This document shows positions 8,377-17,297 of a DNA stretch of 43,452 bases, piece after piece (the stretch's first letter is position 1; the number at the start of each line of letters is the position of its first letter). The stretch lies in the NCBI RefSeq assembly GCF_026544205.1, contig NZ_JALNUI010000029.1:1-43452 (forward strand). The letters are read 5' to 3'. A model generated the notes under the pieces. That model was not told the origin of the DNA. It made no database searches and saw nothing but the letters and a program-made list of their open reading frames with translations. The DNA comes from Curtobacterium sp. GC_Cur_3 (GTDB lineage: Bacteria; Actinomycetota; Actinomycetes; Actinomycetales; Microbacteriaceae). The position numbers and the translations under genes are program-made.

Positions 8377-9423
8377 CTAGAGGGCCGAGGTGTCCTGCTC
8401 GGGAACAGCGGTGTCGAGCGCCGCCCGTGCCGCGTCGAGCGAGGCGGCGATCCCGATCGACACGTCGAGCCCGTGCACGGGGGAGTCGGTCCGGCCGTCG
8501 GCGACGTACCGCGCGAGCGCCGCCGCCTGCCACACGAGCCCCTGGCGGCCCTGCAGCCCGGTCGGTTCCTGCCAGTGCTCGACGTCCGCTCCGTGGTGTA
8601 GGGCGAACGAGGCCGGGAACACGAAGTGTTCGGTGTACCGGATCGTCGCGGTGCTGCCCGCGATGGTGGCGAGCCCGGGGGTCCACGCCGTCATCGACGT
8701 GGTCGCGACGCACTGTGCGCCGCCGGTGGCCGTCGCCACGGTGACGGACTGGAGGTCCACCCCACCGTCCGAGACCGCTCCCGTCGTGTGGCTGGTCACC
8801 GGGGCGCCGACGGCGAACCGGGCGAACCAGTGCGCGTAGACGCCGGCGTCGAGCAGCGCGCCGCCGCCCTGCGCCGGGTCGAACATCCGGTCGGTCGGGT
8901 CGGGGTCGTGCGGCCAGCCGACGTCGACGTTCGCCAGGTGGACGGTCCCGAGGGCGCCGTCGGCGAGCAGCCGTGCGATGACCGTGGTGCCGGGCAGGTA
9001 GCGGGTCCACATGGCCTCCATCGCGAGGACGCCGGCGGCCCGAGCGGCGGTCGCGAGGGTCCTGGTGTCGGCCTCGGAGGTGGTCATCGGCTTCTCGACG
9101 AGGACGTGCTTGCCGGCGGCGATCGCGAGCAGGGCGTGCTCGAGGTGCTGCGGATGTGGTGAGGCGACGTAGACGACATGCACGGCGGGGTCGGCAACGA
9201 GGGCCTCGTACGAGTCGTGCGCGGTGTCGATGGCGTGGCGTGCGGCGAAGGCTGCGGCGCGGTCGGCGGAGCGGGACCCGACGGCGACGACGCGCTGGTC
9301 GGAATTGGCGTGCAGGGTGCGCGTGAAGTCGTCTGCGATCTGCCCGGGCCCGATGACGCCCCACCGGAGCACCGCCCCACCGCGCAGCGCCGACACTTCC
9401 GGTTCCGGGAACGAGAACGTCAT
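8377..9423 (-). CDS. Gfo/Idh/MocA-family NAD(P)-dependent oxidoreductase
   Basis: The 348-residue protein begins with a Rossmann fold (GVIGPGQIA, about 22-30) and carries the family Glu-Lys-Pro motif (VEKPM, Glu110-Pro112). The C-terminal alpha/beta domain includes GGGALLDAGVYAHWFARF. It most resembles the dimeric dihydrodiol dehydrogenase-like branch, which oxidises or reduces sugars and related polyols. The substrate cannot be told from sequence. Its ATG is 6 nt from a -10-like TAGCTT, so the transcript is probably leaderless. It is the first gene of a probable three-gene minus-strand unit with the Pls-type synthetase and the M1 peptidase. Whether it contributes to that pathway or is just cotranscribed is open. 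Confidence 0.88.
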   Translation of the reverse strand: MTFSFPEPEVSALRGGAVLRWGVIGPGQIADDFTRTLHANSDQRVVAVGSRSADRAAAFAARHAIDTAHDSYEALVADPAVHVVYVASPHPQHLEHALLAIAAGKHVLVEKPMTTSEADTRTLATAARAAGVLAMEAMWTRYLPGTTVIARLLADGALGTVHLANVDVGWPHDPDPTDRMFDPAQGGGALLDAGVYAHWFARFAVGAPVTSHTTGAVSDGGVDLQSVTVATATGGAQCVATTSMTAWTPGLATIAGSTATIRYTEHFVFPASFALHHGADVEHWQEPTGLQGRQGLVWQAAALARYVADGRTDSPVHGLDVSIGIAASLDAARAALDTAVPEQDTSAL

Positions 9424-9429
9424 GCGCCG

Positions 9430-9435
9430 AAGCTA
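9430..9435 (-). promoter_or_regulatory. Leaderless-type -10 box, TAGCTT
   Basis: Read on the minus strand, TAGCTT is followed by 6 nt and then the ATG at 9423. This is the likely promoter of the oxidoreductase, synthetase and peptidase operon. Confidence 0.5.
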
Positions 9436-9485
9436 CCGCCCCGGTGATGCTGCGCGCTCGTCAGGAAGGCGAGGACGGGGGATCC

Positions 9486-9503
9486 GTCGCGGCCTGCCGC
9501 GAC
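9486..9503. terminator. Perfect stem-loop between tRNA-Arg and the oxidoreductase
   Basis: A 7-bp perfect stem (GTCGCGG, CCGCGAC) has a 4-nt loop. It lies downstream of the minus-strand tRNA and upstream of the next minus-strand promoter, a plausible terminator position. There is no U-tract. Confidence 0.35.
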
Positions 9504-9584
9504 ATCGCGCGCTGCCGATCGAGCGCAGCGAGAACGTCTGCTTGCGCGGAAGTGTCAACGCCCGCCTGACCGGGAACGTCACTG

Positions 9585-9656
9585 TGCCCCCAGGAGGATT
9601 CGAACCTCCGCCCCTGCCTCCGGAGGGCAGTGCTCTATCCCCTGAGCTATGGGGGC
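9585..9656 (-). tRNA. tRNA-Arg, anticodon CCG
   Basis: The minus strand folds as a full cloverleaf: acceptor GCCCCCA with TGGGGGC, D-stem GCTC/GAGC, anticodon stem CTGCC/GGCAG around loop CTCCGGA (anticodon CCG), 4-nt variable loop, T-stem GGAGG/CCTCC with TTCGAAT, and discriminator A. It totals 72 nt and no CCA is encoded. It reads CGG codons, which are common in this genome. No promoter hexamer is obvious. Confidence 0.95.
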
Positions 9657-9770
9657 CCTGGGTGAGAACCACCGTAGCAGGTCCGAGCGGGCCGTCCGCA
9701 CCGCTGGCCGCGGCACGGGCACGGGTCACGGAGCCCGGTCCGGCGGATGTCGGTTTCCGTTCCGGGGCCT

Positions 9771-9816
9771 GACGGATCTGGTCGGCGATCCTCGGGGTTG
9801 GCCGACCAGATCCGTC
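9771..9816. repeat. Palindrome, copy 1
   Basis: The left arm 9771-9786 and right arm 9801-9816 form a perfect 16-bp stem with a 14-nt loop. No right-hand outer arm is present, unlike copy 2. Confidence 0.85.
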
Positions 9817-9902
9817 ATCTCCTGGGACGTGGATCGTCGATCGCACCGCTGCTGGGTTGGGTCGTCATCTGCACCGCTGGCCCAGTGACGCGGGACGGTC
9901 GC

Positions 9903-9937
9903 GGAGCCCGGAGCCCGGAGCCCGGAGCTCGGAGCCC
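9903..9937. repeat. Five tandem copies of a 7-bp repeat
   Basis: GGAGCCC occurs five times head to tail; the fourth copy is GGAGCTC. Only one copy occurs at the matching place in the first unit (near 9730). Confidence 0.85.
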
Positions 9938-9966
9938 GGGGCACGGGCCGCGGCCGGACGCATGTC

Positions 9967-10051
9967 GGTTTCCGTTTCGGGGCCTGACGGATCTGGTCGT
10001 CGATCCTCGGCCTTGGCGAACCAGATCCGCCATCCCCGAGAACGGAAACCG
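9967..10051. repeat. Two-tier palindrome, copy 2
   Basis: The outer arms CGGTTTCCGTT (9967-9977) and AACGGAAACCG (10041-10051) pair perfectly, with CGGGG and CCCCG inside them. The inner arms (9986-9997 and 10020-10031) pair at 11 of 12 positions. The whole could fold into a long interrupted hairpin ending just before the lipoprotein stop at 10101. Confidence 0.85.
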
Positions 10052-10100
10052 GCGACCCGTCAGGCAGGAGGCTGCCGGCCCGCCTGGGAAGCCGCCGGTG

Positions 10101-10706
10101 TCAGCCCGCGGGGGTCGCGCTCGGGGTCGAGGGCGCCGTCGACGCGGGTCCGACGGCCTGGCGCGCCGCGTCGAGCACGGGCTGGGCGGACCCGGGTTCG
10201 GTGAACAGGGACGAGGACGCGGTGATCCAGTACGGGTCCGGGAAGGCGTCGGCGCGTCCGACGCCGTCCTTCAGCGCGAAGTACCCCTCCACCGTGTAGG
10301 TCGGCACCGAACCGCCGCGTTCGAACAGGGCGTCCTTGAGCGTGGTGAGGGACTTCTCGGGCAGGTGGGCGACGGCGAGCGTGACGGTGACCGAGTGGTC
10401 GTCGACCTGCCGGAACACGCACACCCGGCCGCGCTGCTGGGCGATCGTCGCGGCGGCGGACCGTGCTGCCGGCTCGGCGTCGGCGTCGAGCTCGAAGCGC
10501 TTCCCGTACACCGCCAGGGCGGACTCGGGGAGCAGCTCCGCGCAGCGCTGCTCGACGGGCGTGCCGATCGTCCCGGTGGTCGTCGTCGCGCCGGGCGACC
10601 GCGTGGGGGAGGCGCCACCACCACCGGTGCAGGCAGCGAGCACCAGGGCGGCCGGGACGGCGAGTGCGGCGACGACGATGGCCCGTGCGGATCGGCGGGA
10701 GGTCAT
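10101..10706 (-). CDS. Secreted lipoprotein of unknown function
   Basis: The 201-residue product has a type II signal: MTSRRSARA, a hydrophobic core, then the lipobox LAAC with Cys26 as lipid anchor. A low-complexity Gly/Thr/Pro linker follows (about 27-50), then a globular domain with two cysteines (in EQRCAEL and RVCVFRQ) that could form a disulfide, and a Pro/Ser/Thr-rich tail. I do not recognise the domain. ATG 10706 is preferred because a -10-like CATCAT (10713-10718 on this strand) lies 6 nt before it; ATG 10724 is possible. The gene diverges from argS, with 41 nt between the start codons. It should sit on the outer face of the membrane. Confidence 0.82.
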   Translation of the reverse strand: MTSRRSARAIVVAALAVPAALVLAACTGGGGASPTRSPGATTTTGTIGTPVEQRCAELLPESALAVYGKRFELDADAEPAARSAAATIAQQRGRVCVFRQVDDHSVTVTLAVAHLPEKSLTTLKDALFERGGSVPTYTVEGYFALKDGVGRADAFPDPYWITASSSLFTEPGSAQPVLDAARQAVGPASTAPSTPSATPAG

Positions 10707-10733
10707 GCGGCCATGATGCTGCATGCCGCCCGG

Positions 10734-10739
10734 TAGACT
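10734..10739 (+). promoter_or_regulatory. -10 box of argS, TAGACT
   Basis: TAGACT lies 8 nt before GTG 10748, so argS mRNA probably starts at or next to its start codon. It shares a 41-nt region with the divergent lipoprotein promoter. Confidence 0.55.
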
Positions 10740-10747
10740 CGTCTGCC

Positions 10748-12412
10748 GTGACTCCTGCTGAACTCTCCGCCGCGTACCTGTCGATCCTGACCGGGATCGT
10801 CGAGCGACGAGGGGCCGCGGACACCGTGACCGTCGAGCAGTCCCACGCGGCCCTCGAGCGCCCGAAGAACCGCTCCCACGGTGACTGGGCGTCGAACGCT
10901 GCCATGCAGCTCGCGAAGCGCCTCGGCACGAACCCGCGCGAGCTCGCGACGGAGATCGCCGGCGAGCTGACCGAGCTCGACGGCGTGGACTCCGTCGACA
11001 TCGCCGGCCCCGGCTTCATCAACATCACGCTCGAGGCCGCTGCCGCCGGCGAGGTCGCCCGCACCGTCGTCGAGACGGGCGAGGCCTTCGGGCGCGGCGA
11101 CCTGTACGACGGCGTGCGCATCGACCTCGAGTTCGTGTCCGCCAACCCCACCGGGCCGATCCACATGGGCGGCGTCCGCTGGGCGGCGGTCGGCGACAGC
11201 CTCGCCCGGGTGTTCCAGGCCCAGGGCGGCCTCGTGACCCGCGAGTACTACTTCAACGACCACGGCAGCCAGATCGACCGCTTCGCCCGGTCGCTCGTCG
11301 CCTCGGCGCTCGGCGAGCCCACGCCCGAGGACGGCTACGGCGGCGCGTACATCCCGGAGATCGCTACCCGCGTGCTCGCGACCTTCGACGGCGACGTGCA
11401 CGACCTGCCGCGGGACGAGGCCCAGGAGCTGTTCCGTCGCGAGGGCGTCGACTTCATGTTCGCGGACATCAAGCAGTCGCTGCACGAGTTCGGCGTCGAC
11501 TTCGACGTCTACTTCCACGAGAACGCGCTGCACGAGTCCAAGGCCGTCGAGCGCGCCATCGAGCGGCTCCGTGAGAACGGCCACATGTACGAGGCCGAGG
11601 GCGCCGAGTGGCTCCGCACGACCGACTTCGGCGACGACCGTGACCGCGTCGTCATCAAGTCCGACGGGGAGCCCGCGTACATCGCCGGTGACCTGGCGTA
11701 CTACCTCGACAAGCGCGAGCGTGGGTTCGAACGCAACCTGATCATGCTCGGCGCCGACCACCACGGCTACGTCGGCCGGATGATGGCGATGTGCGCCGCG
11801 TTCGGGGACGAGCCGGGCACGAACCTCGAGATCCTCATCGGCCAGATGGTCAACCTGCTCAAGGACGGCGAGCCGATGCGCATGTCCAAGCGCAACGGCA
11901 CGATCGTCACGATGGAGGACCTCGTCGACGCGGTCGGCGTCGACGCCGGCCGCTACGCCCTCGTCCGGTTCGCCAGCGACACCGCGATCGACATCGACCT
12001 CGACCTGCTGACCAAGCGCACGAACGACAACCCCGTCTTCTACGTGCAGTACGCCCACGCCCGCACGCAGTCCGTCGCGCGGAACGCCGCTGCCTCCGGG
12101 GTCGACCGCTCCGTGTTCGACGCCTCGCTGCTCACCCACGACACTGAGGGCGCACTCCTCGGCGCGCTGGCGGAGTACCCGAGCGTCGTCCGCCGTGCCG
12201 CCGAGCTGCGCGAGCCGCACCGGATCGCCCGGTTCATCGAGCAGCTCGCGGGCCTCTACCACCGCTGGTACGACGCCTGCCGCGTCACGCCCCTCGGCGA
12301 CGAGCCCGTGACGGACCTGCACCGCACGCGGCTCTGGCTCAACGACGCGACCGGCCAGGTCGTGCGCAACGGCCTCGGGCTCCTCGGGGTGAGCGCGCCC
12401 GAGCGCATGTAG
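10748..12412 (+). CDS. argS: Arginyl-tRNA synthetase
   Basis: This class I synthetase charges tRNA-Arg. The 554-residue protein shows the N-terminal Arg-tRNA additional domain, the HIGH-type motif [10 protein letters not shown] (His139-Gly142), the catalytic Rossmann fold, the KMSKS-type MRMSKRNG (Met379-Arg382) and the C-terminal DALR helical anticodon-binding domain (about 430-554). Length is normal for actinobacterial ArgS. GTG 10748 follows a -10 box and has no Shine-Dalgarno, fitting leaderless expression. It opens the conserved run argS, DUF2993 gene, lysA, hom, thrC, thrB. A tRNA-Arg gene lies about 1.1 kb upstream on the other strand. Confidence 0.97.
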   Translation: MTPAELSAAYLSILTGIVERRGAADTVTVEQSHAALERPKNRSHGDWASNAAMQLAKRLGTNPRELATEIAGELTELDGVDSVDIAGPGFINITLEAAAAGEVARTVVETGEAFGRGDLYDGVRIDLEFVSANPTGPIHMGGVRWAAVGDSLARVFQAQGGLVTREYYFNDHGSQIDRFARSLVASALGEPTPEDGYGGAYIPEIATRVLATFDGDVHDLPRDEAQELFRREGVDFMFADIKQSLHEFGVDFDVYFHENALHESKAVERAIERLRENGHMYEAEGAEWLRTTDFGDDRDRVVIKSDGEPAYIAGDLAYYLDKRERGFERNLIMLGADHHGYVGRMMAMCAAFGDEPGTNLEILIGQMVNLLKDGEPMRMSKRNGTIVTMEDLVDAVGVDAGRYALVRFASDTAIDIDLDLLTKRTNDNPVFYVQYAHARTQSVARNAAASGVDRSVFDASLLTHDTEGALLGALAEYPSVVRRAAELREPHRIARFIEQLAGLYHRWYDACRVTPLGDEPVTDLHRTRLWLNDATGQVVRNGLGLLGVSAPERM

Positions 12413-12490
12413 CGCGCGCCGCGCTTTGACCGCCGGACGCGCACCGAGCCTCCCGGCTGTCTGACGGTGGGCCCTGGCAGGGTGGGACGC

Positions 12491-13252
12491 ATGTCCACAC
12501 CCGCCACCGCCCCGAAGCAGCGCCACCGAGGCCGCACCACGGCGATCGTCCTGGTCAGCGTCCTGGTGGTGCTCGCCGTGCTCGTGGTGGTCGCCGAGTT
12601 CGTCCTCCGCGGCGTCGTCGACCGGCAGGTCGCCCAGCAGGTCGAGCAGTCACTGCCGGACGGCACCACGGGCTCGGTCGACGCGCACGCGAAGGGCGTC
12701 ATCATCCCGCAGCTCCTCGGCGGCTCCCTCGACGACGTCGACATCCACTCGAAGCGGATCACCGTCGACGGCATCCCGCTCGCGGCCGACGTCACGGTGC
12801 ACGACGTCCCGCTCGACGGTGCCGGTGCGGTGCACGACGTCGACGGCACCGTCACCCTGGCCTCGTCGAGCATCAAGGACCTGGCGAAGTACAGCCCGCT
12901 GTTCGACCGGATGTCGCTGGTGGACGGCGGCGTGCAGCTCTCCGGCAAGACCGCCGTCCTCGGCTACCAGATCTCGTACCTGGCGCGCGGATCGGTCGTG
13001 GCACAGGACAGCGGCCGCGGGATCACGATCACCCCGAAGACCGTGCGGATCACGAACTCGTCGCTCGACCTGGACGTCGGCGCGATCCCCGGCGTCACGA
13101 ACACCCCCGTGCCGGTCTGCACGGCGCGGTTCCTGCCGCAGGACCTCCGGGTGCGGTCGCTCCACGTCACGAAGCAGCAGGCGACGGTTCGGATCGTCGC
13201 CGACGAGCTCCCGCTGAGCGAGCGGGGCCTGCAGACCACCGGCCGCTGCTGA
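12491..13252 (+). CDS. DUF2993 (LmeA-like) membrane-anchored protein
   Basis: The 253-residue protein has a short basic N-terminus, one transmembrane helix (about 16-40) and an extracytoplasmic beta-rich DUF2993 domain with typical GxxDDVDIHS and TLASSSIKDLAKYS segments. The family includes mycobacterial LmeA, a phospholipid-binding protein that helps build cell-envelope glycolipids. A lipid-binding envelope role is likely here but the ligand is unknown. ATG 12491 is preferred over GTG 12467, because CAGGGT, a weak -10-like hexamer, lies 7 nt before it. Two cysteines (in VPVCTARF and the terminal TGRC) could pair. It is an insertion between argS and lysA and has no evident link to amino-acid synthesis. 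Confidence 0.85.
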   Translation: MSTPATAPKQRHRGRTTAIVLVSVLVVLAVLVVVAEFVLRGVVDRQVAQQVEQSLPDGTTGSVDAHAKGVIIPQLLGGSLDDVDIHSKRITVDGIPLAADVTVHDVPLDGAGAVHDVDGTVTLASSSIKDLAKYSPLFDRMSLVDGGVQLSGKTAVLGYQISYLARGSVVAQDSGRGITITPKTVRITNSSLDLDVGAIPGVTNTPVPVCTARFLPQDLRVRSLHVTKQQATVRIVADELPLSERGLQTTGRC

Positions 13253-13306
13253 CGCGGGTTCTGCACAGGTCGCGTCACACGAGCCGGGAGGCCCGGTGCG
13301 GCTCGG

Positions 13307-13312
13307 TAGGAT
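13307..13312 (+). promoter_or_regulatory. -10 box of lysA, TAGGAT
   Basis: TAGGAT is 7 nt before GTG 13320, the pattern of a leaderless start. It probably drives lysA and perhaps hom. Confidence 0.55.
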
Positions 13313-13319
13313 CGGTCGC

Positions 13320-14762
13320 GTGAGCGAGAACCCCCTTGCCCCGCCGCGGCTGCGGTACCCGTCCGACGCCTCCGCGCTGACGACCCGCATCTGGCCGGCC
13401 TCCGCCACCCGCACCGACGACGGCTCACTGGCCGTCGGCGGCGTCACCGCCGCCGACCTGGTCGAGCAGTTCGGCACGCCGCTGTACGTCGTCGACGAGC
13501 GCGACGTGCAGTCCCGCGCCGTCCGTGTGCGCAACGCCTTCACGGATGCCTTCGCGCGCATCGGCACCCGGGCGCACGTCTACTACGCCGCCAAGGCCTT
13601 CCTCACGACCCAGGTCGCCGCGTGGATGGCCGAGGCCGACCTGCGGCTCGACGTCTGCACCGCCGGCGAGATCGCGGTGGCCCTGGCCGGCGGCGCTGAC
13701 CCGGCGCTGATGGGCTTCCACGGCAACGACAAGTCCGACGCCGAGATCGCCCGCGCGGTCCAGATCGGGCTCGGCACGATCGTCCTCGACTCACACGAGG
13801 AGATCGGTCGCGTCGCCCGTGCAGCCGCCGACGCCGGCATCGTGCAGCGCGTGCGCATCCGGATCAACAGCGGGGTGCACGCCTCGACGCACGAGTACCT
13901 GGCGACGGCTCGTGAGGACCAGAAGTTCGGGATCCCGCTGAACGAGGCCGTCCGTGCAGCGGAGGCAGTCCGTGCGGAGCCCTCGCTCGCGTTCGTCGGC
14001 CTGCACTCGCACATCGGGTCGCAGATCTTCGACGAGTCCGGCTTCCGAGAAGCCGCGCGGCGCCTCATGGACGTCCACGCGACCCTCGTCGCCACCGGCC
14101 CGGTCCCCGAGCTGAACCTCGGCGGTGGCTGGGGCATCGACTACACCGAGAGCGACTCCGCCTTCGAACCGGAGGACGTCGCGGACGCCCTCGCCGCCAT
14201 CGTGGCGGAAGCCTGCGCGGAGCGGGACATCCCCGTCCCGGAGATCGCCGTGGAGCCCGGACGCTACATCGTCGGCCCACCCGGCATCACGCTCTACCGC
14301 GTCGGCACCATCAAGCCGGTCGCCCTCGAGCTCGACGGCGGGAGCGGCCAGCCCGGCGGGGACGGCACCGCGACGCGCACCTACGTCTCCGTCGACGGCG
14401 GGATGAGCGACAACATCCGCCCGGCGCTCTACGGTGCCGAGTACACGGCACGACTGACCCGCACGTCGGACGAGCCCGCCGTGCTCACGCGCGTCGTCGG
14501 CAAGCACTGCGAGAGCGGTGACGTGGTGGTGCAGGACGAGTACCTGCCCGGTGACGTCCAGCGCGGCGACCTGCTCGCCGTCGCGGCCACCGGTGCCTAC
14601 TGCTGGAGCCTCGCGAGCAACTACAACCACGTCGGGCGCCCGCCGGTCGTCGCGGTCGCTGACGGCACTGCCCGTATCCTCGTCCGGGGCGAGACGGTCG
14701 ACGACCTCCTCGCTCGCGACACCGGGGTGTCGCCCGTGGCCGCAGCCGGTGCCGCGCGGTGA
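13320..14762 (+). CDS. lysA: Diaminopimelate decarboxylase
   Basis: This PLP enzyme removes CO2 from meso-diaminopimelate to give L-lysine, the last step of the pathway. The 480-residue protein shows the fold-III signatures: YYAAKAF with PLP-binding Lys92, LDVCTAGE, HSHIGSQI, the phosphate-binding GGGWGIDY and EPGRYIV. CESGD near the C-terminus supplies the second-subunit catalytic residues. GTG 13320 sits 7 nt from a -10 box. It is followed after 29 nt by hom, so lysine and threonine branches of the aspartate pathway are encoded side by side. In this organism group meso-DAP may be solely a lysine precursor if the wall has another diamino acid. That last point is inference from the family, not visible here. 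Confidence 0.97.
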   Translation: MSENPLAPPRLRYPSDASALTTRIWPASATRTDDGSLAVGGVTAADLVEQFGTPLYVVDERDVQSRAVRVRNAFTDAFARIGTRAHVYYAAKAFLTTQVAAWMAEADLRLDVCTAGEIAVALAGGADPALMGFHGNDKSDAEIARAVQIGLGTIVLDSHEEIGRVARAAADAGIVQRVRIRINSGVHASTHEYLATAREDQKFGIPLNEAVRAAEAVRAEPSLAFVGLHSHIGSQIFDESGFREAARRLMDVHATLVATGPVPELNLGGGWGIDYTESDSAFEPEDVADALAAIVAEACAERDIPVPEIAVEPGRYIVGPPGITLYRVGTIKPVALELDGGSGQPGGDGTATRTYVSVDGGMSDNIRPALYGAEYTARLTRTSDEPAVLTRVVGKHCESGDVVVQDEYLPGDVQRGDLLAVAATGAYCWSLASNYNHVGRPPVVAVADGTARILVRGETVDDLLARDTGVSPVAAAGAAR

Positions 14763-14791
14763 ACCCCCGAGATCCCGGAGACACGCACCAC

Positions 14792-16099
14792 ATGATCGAA
14801 TACCGCAACGTCCGCGTCGCACTGCTGGGCGCCGGCTCGGTCGGGTCCCAGGTCGCCAGGCTCCTGCTCGAGCACGGTGACGAACTCGCGTCCCGCGCCG
14901 GCGCCGGTCTCGAGCTCGTCGGGATCGCCGTCCGCGACCTCGACGCCCAGCGGGACGTCGACCTGCCGCGCGAGCTGTTCACGACGGACGCCGAGTCGCT
15001 CATCCTCGGCGCGGACATCGTCGTCGAGCTGATCGGCGGCATCGAGCCGGCACGCACCCTCGTGCTCCAGGCCCTGCTGTCCGGTGCCGACGTCGTCACC
15101 GGCAACAAGGCCCTCCTCGCCACGCACGGCCCCGAGCTCTTCGCCGCGGCGGAGCAGGTCGGCGCGCAGCTCTACTACGAGGCCGCGGTCGCCGGCGCGA
15201 TCCCGATCATCCGGCCGCTGCACGACTCCCTCGCCGGGGACCGCATCGTCCGGATCATGGGCATCGTCAACGGCACCACGAACTTCATCCTCGACCTGAT
15301 GGACAGGGAGGGCGCCACGTTCGAGGACGCCCTGGCCACCGCGACGGAGCTCGGGTACGCCGAGGCCGACCCGACCGCCGACATCGAGGGCTACGACGCC
15401 GCCCAGAAGGCCGCGATCCTGGCCTCGCTCGCGTTCCACACCTCGGTGCCGCTCGTCGCCGTGCACCGCGAGGGCATCACCTCCGTCACCATCGAGCAGG
15501 TCCGTGCCGCGCGCAAGGCCGGCTACGTCGTGAAGATCCTCGCCACGTGCGAGCGCCTGACGGACGAGAACGGCGTCGAGGGCGTCAGCGCGCGGGTCTA
15601 CCCGGCGCTCGTGCCGGACACCCACCCGCTCGCGAGCGTGCACGGGGCGAAGAACGCCGTGTTCGTCGAGGCCGAGGCAGCCGGCGACCTGATGTTCTAC
15701 GGTGCCGGGGCCGGCGGTGTCGAGACCGCGTCCGCCGTGCTCGGTGACCTCGTCTCCGCCGCCCGGCGGCACGTCATCGGTGGCCCGGGCGTCGCGGAGT
15801 CGACCCAGTCCGCCCTGCCGGTGTTCCCGATCGGCGCCGTCCGGACGAGCTACCAGATCACCCTGCACGTGACGGACGCCCCCGGCGTGCTGTCGACCGT
15901 GGCCGGGGTCCTCGCCGCGCACGGCGTCAGCGTCGAGACCGTCGAGCAGTCGAGCGCCCACGGCGACGGCGGCACGGCGACGCTCGTCATCGGCACGCAC
16001 GAAGCCCGTGAATCCGACCTCGCCGACACGGTCGTCGCCCTCCGCGGTGAGGACGTCGTGGCGGAGGTCGCGAGCGTCCTCCGCGTCGTCGGCGCCTGA
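14792..16099 (+). CDS. hom: Homoserine dehydrogenase
   Basis: The enzyme reduces aspartate semialdehyde to homoserine with NAD(P)H. The 435-residue protein has the nucleotide-binding [11 protein letters not shown] at its N-terminus, the catalytic domain with NGTTNFIL and the signature around [19 protein letters not shown], and a C-terminal ACT domain (about 352-430) of the kind that mediates threonine feedback inhibition. ATG 14792 is chosen because GGAG lies at 14777-14780. GTG 14759, which overlaps the lysA stop, has no ribosome site and would add a non-conserved 11-residue leader. It is followed by thrC after 118 nt. Confidence 0.96.
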   Translation: MIEYRNVRVALLGAGSVGSQVARLLLEHGDELASRAGAGLELVGIAVRDLDAQRDVDLPRELFTTDAESLILGADIVVELIGGIEPARTLVLQALLSGADVVTGNKALLATHGPELFAAAEQVGAQLYYEAAVAGAIPIIRPLHDSLAGDRIVRIMGIVNGTTNFILDLMDREGATFEDALATATELGYAEADPTADIEGYDAAQKAAILASLAFHTSVPLVAVHREGITSVTIEQVRAARKAGYVVKILATCERLTDENGVEGVSARVYPALVPDTHPLASVHGAKNAVFVEAEAAGDLMFYGAGAGGVETASAVLGDLVSAARRHVIGGPGVAESTQSALPVFPIGAVRTSYQITLHVTDAPGVLSTVAGVLAAHGVSVETVEQSSAHGDGGTATLVIGTHEARESDLADTVVALRGEDVVAEVASVLRVVGA

Positions 16100-16217
16100 C
16101 CGCCAGCCCCAGAACCTGCCGTCGCACCCGCGCGTCGGCAGCCGGACAGCCGGTCCTCCGGCTCTCCGGCCGACAAGCCCCACCCGCCCCGAAGCACCAG
16201 ACAGAGAGAGAACCCTG

Positions 16218-17297
16218 ATGGCCCACCAGTGGCAGGGAGTCCTGCGCGAGTACGCCGACCGACTCGACGTGACCGAGGCGACGCCCATCGTCACGCTGGG
16301 CGAGGGCGGCACGCCGCTCATCCCGGCACGACGCCTCTCCGAGCGCACCGGCGCGGACGTGTACGTCAAGTTCGAGGGCATGAACCCGACCGGGTCGTTC
16401 AAGGACCGCGGCATGACGATGGCGATCTCCAAGGCCGTCGAGCACGGGGCGAAGGCGGTCATCTGCGCGTCGACCGGCAACACGAGCGCCTCGGCCGCCG
16501 CGTACGCCACGCACGCCGGCATCACCGCCGCCGTGCTCGTGCCCGAGGGCAAGATCGCCATGGGCAAGCTCAGCCAGGCCGTCGCCCACGACGCCCAGCT
16601 GCTGCAGGTCCAGGGCAACTTCGACGACTGCCTCGACATCGCCAGGGACCTCGCCGCGAACTACCCGGTGCACCTGGTCAACTCGGTCAACAACGACCGC
16701 ATCGAGGGCCAGAAGACCGCTGCGTTCGAGGTCGTCGACGTCCTCGGTGACGCGCCGGACTTCCACTTCCTGCCCGTCGGCAACGCGGGCAACTACACCG
16801 CGTACTCCCGTGGCTACCGCGAGGACGTCGCCGCCGGCCGTTCCACCAAGCTCCCGCGCATGTTCGGGTTCCAGGCCGCCGGTGCCGCACCGATCGTGGG
16901 CGGCGCCGTCGTGCCGCACCCGGAGACCATCGCCTCCGCCATCCGCATCGGCAACCCGGCGTCGTGGAAGTACGCGCTCGAAGCGCGTGAGGAGACGGAC
17001 GGCTACTTCGGCGCGATCAGCGACGCCGGAATCCTCGCCGCGCACCGCATCCTCTCCGCCGAGGTCGGTGTGTTCGTCGAGCCCGCGTCGGCCATCGGTG
17101 TCGCCGGACTCCTCGAGCGTGCCGACGCCGGCGAGATCCGCAAGGGCGCGACGGTCGTCATCACGGTGACCGGCCACGGCCTGAAGGACCCGCAGTGGGC
17201 CCTCAAGACCGAGGACGGCGGCGACGTGACGCCGACGAGCGTCCCGGTCGACACAACGGCGATCGCCGAGGTCCTCGGACTGGCCGGCGCCCGGTGA
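16218..17297 (+). CDS. thrC: Threonine synthase
   Basis: This PLP enzyme converts O-phosphohomoserine to L-threonine. The 359-residue protein is a fold-II enzyme with the PLP lysine in GSFKDRGM (Lys62), the substrate and PLP loop [13 protein letters not shown], and the PLP phosphate-binding GNAGNYTAY. The length of about 360 is typical of the short bacterial threonine synthases. ATG 16218 is preceded by AGAGAGAG (16203-16210). Its stop overlaps the thrB start (GTGA), so the two are translationally coupled. The 118-nt gap after hom holds only weak GC hairpins. Confidence 0.96.
   Translation: MAHQWQGVLREYADRLDVTEATPIVTLGEGGTPLIPARRLSERTGADVYVKFEGMNPTGSFKDRGMTMAISKAVEHGAKAVICASTGNTSASAAAYATHAGITAAVLVPEGKIAMGKLSQAVAHDAQLLQVQGNFDDCLDIARDLAANYPVHLVNSVNNDRIEGQKTAAFEVVDVLGDAPDFHFLPVGNAGNYTAYSRGYREDVAAGRSTKLPRMFGFQAAGAAPIVGGAVVPHPETIASAIRIGNPASWKYALEAREETDGYFGAISDAGILAAHRILSAEVGVFVEPASAIGVAGLLERADAGEIRKGATVVITVTGHGLKDPQWALKTEDGGDVTPTSVPVDTTAIAEVLGLAGAR

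Larger units (their letters stand above)
9698..10056. repeat. Duplicated palindromic intergenic element
   Basis: The 444-nt gap between the tRNA and the lipoprotein gene holds no credible gene. Instead it has two diverged copies of one unit. Each starts with GCACCGCTGGCC (9698 and 9871), continues with GGTCRCGGAGCCCGG, then ATGTCGGTTTCCGTT (9747 and 9962), and ends with a palindrome around GACGGATCTGGT. Copy 2 is longer because a 7-bp motif is expanded. A partial third GCACCGCTG lies at 9843. Confidence 0.8.

Noticed and set aside
9698..10056. Insertion sequence or integron remnant
   Set aside because: There is no transposase or integrase fragment and no target duplication. It is better described as a duplicated palindromic repeat.
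9585..12412. Functional link between tRNA-Arg(CCG) and argS because they are close
   Set aside because: They are on opposite strands about 1.1 kb apart with a lipoprotein gene and repeats between them, so chance is enough.
14759..14791. hom starting at GTG 14759 overlapping the lysA stop
   Set aside because: There is no ribosome site, and it adds a Pro/Asp/His leader not expected before the nucleotide-binding fold. ATG 14792 has GGAG upstream.
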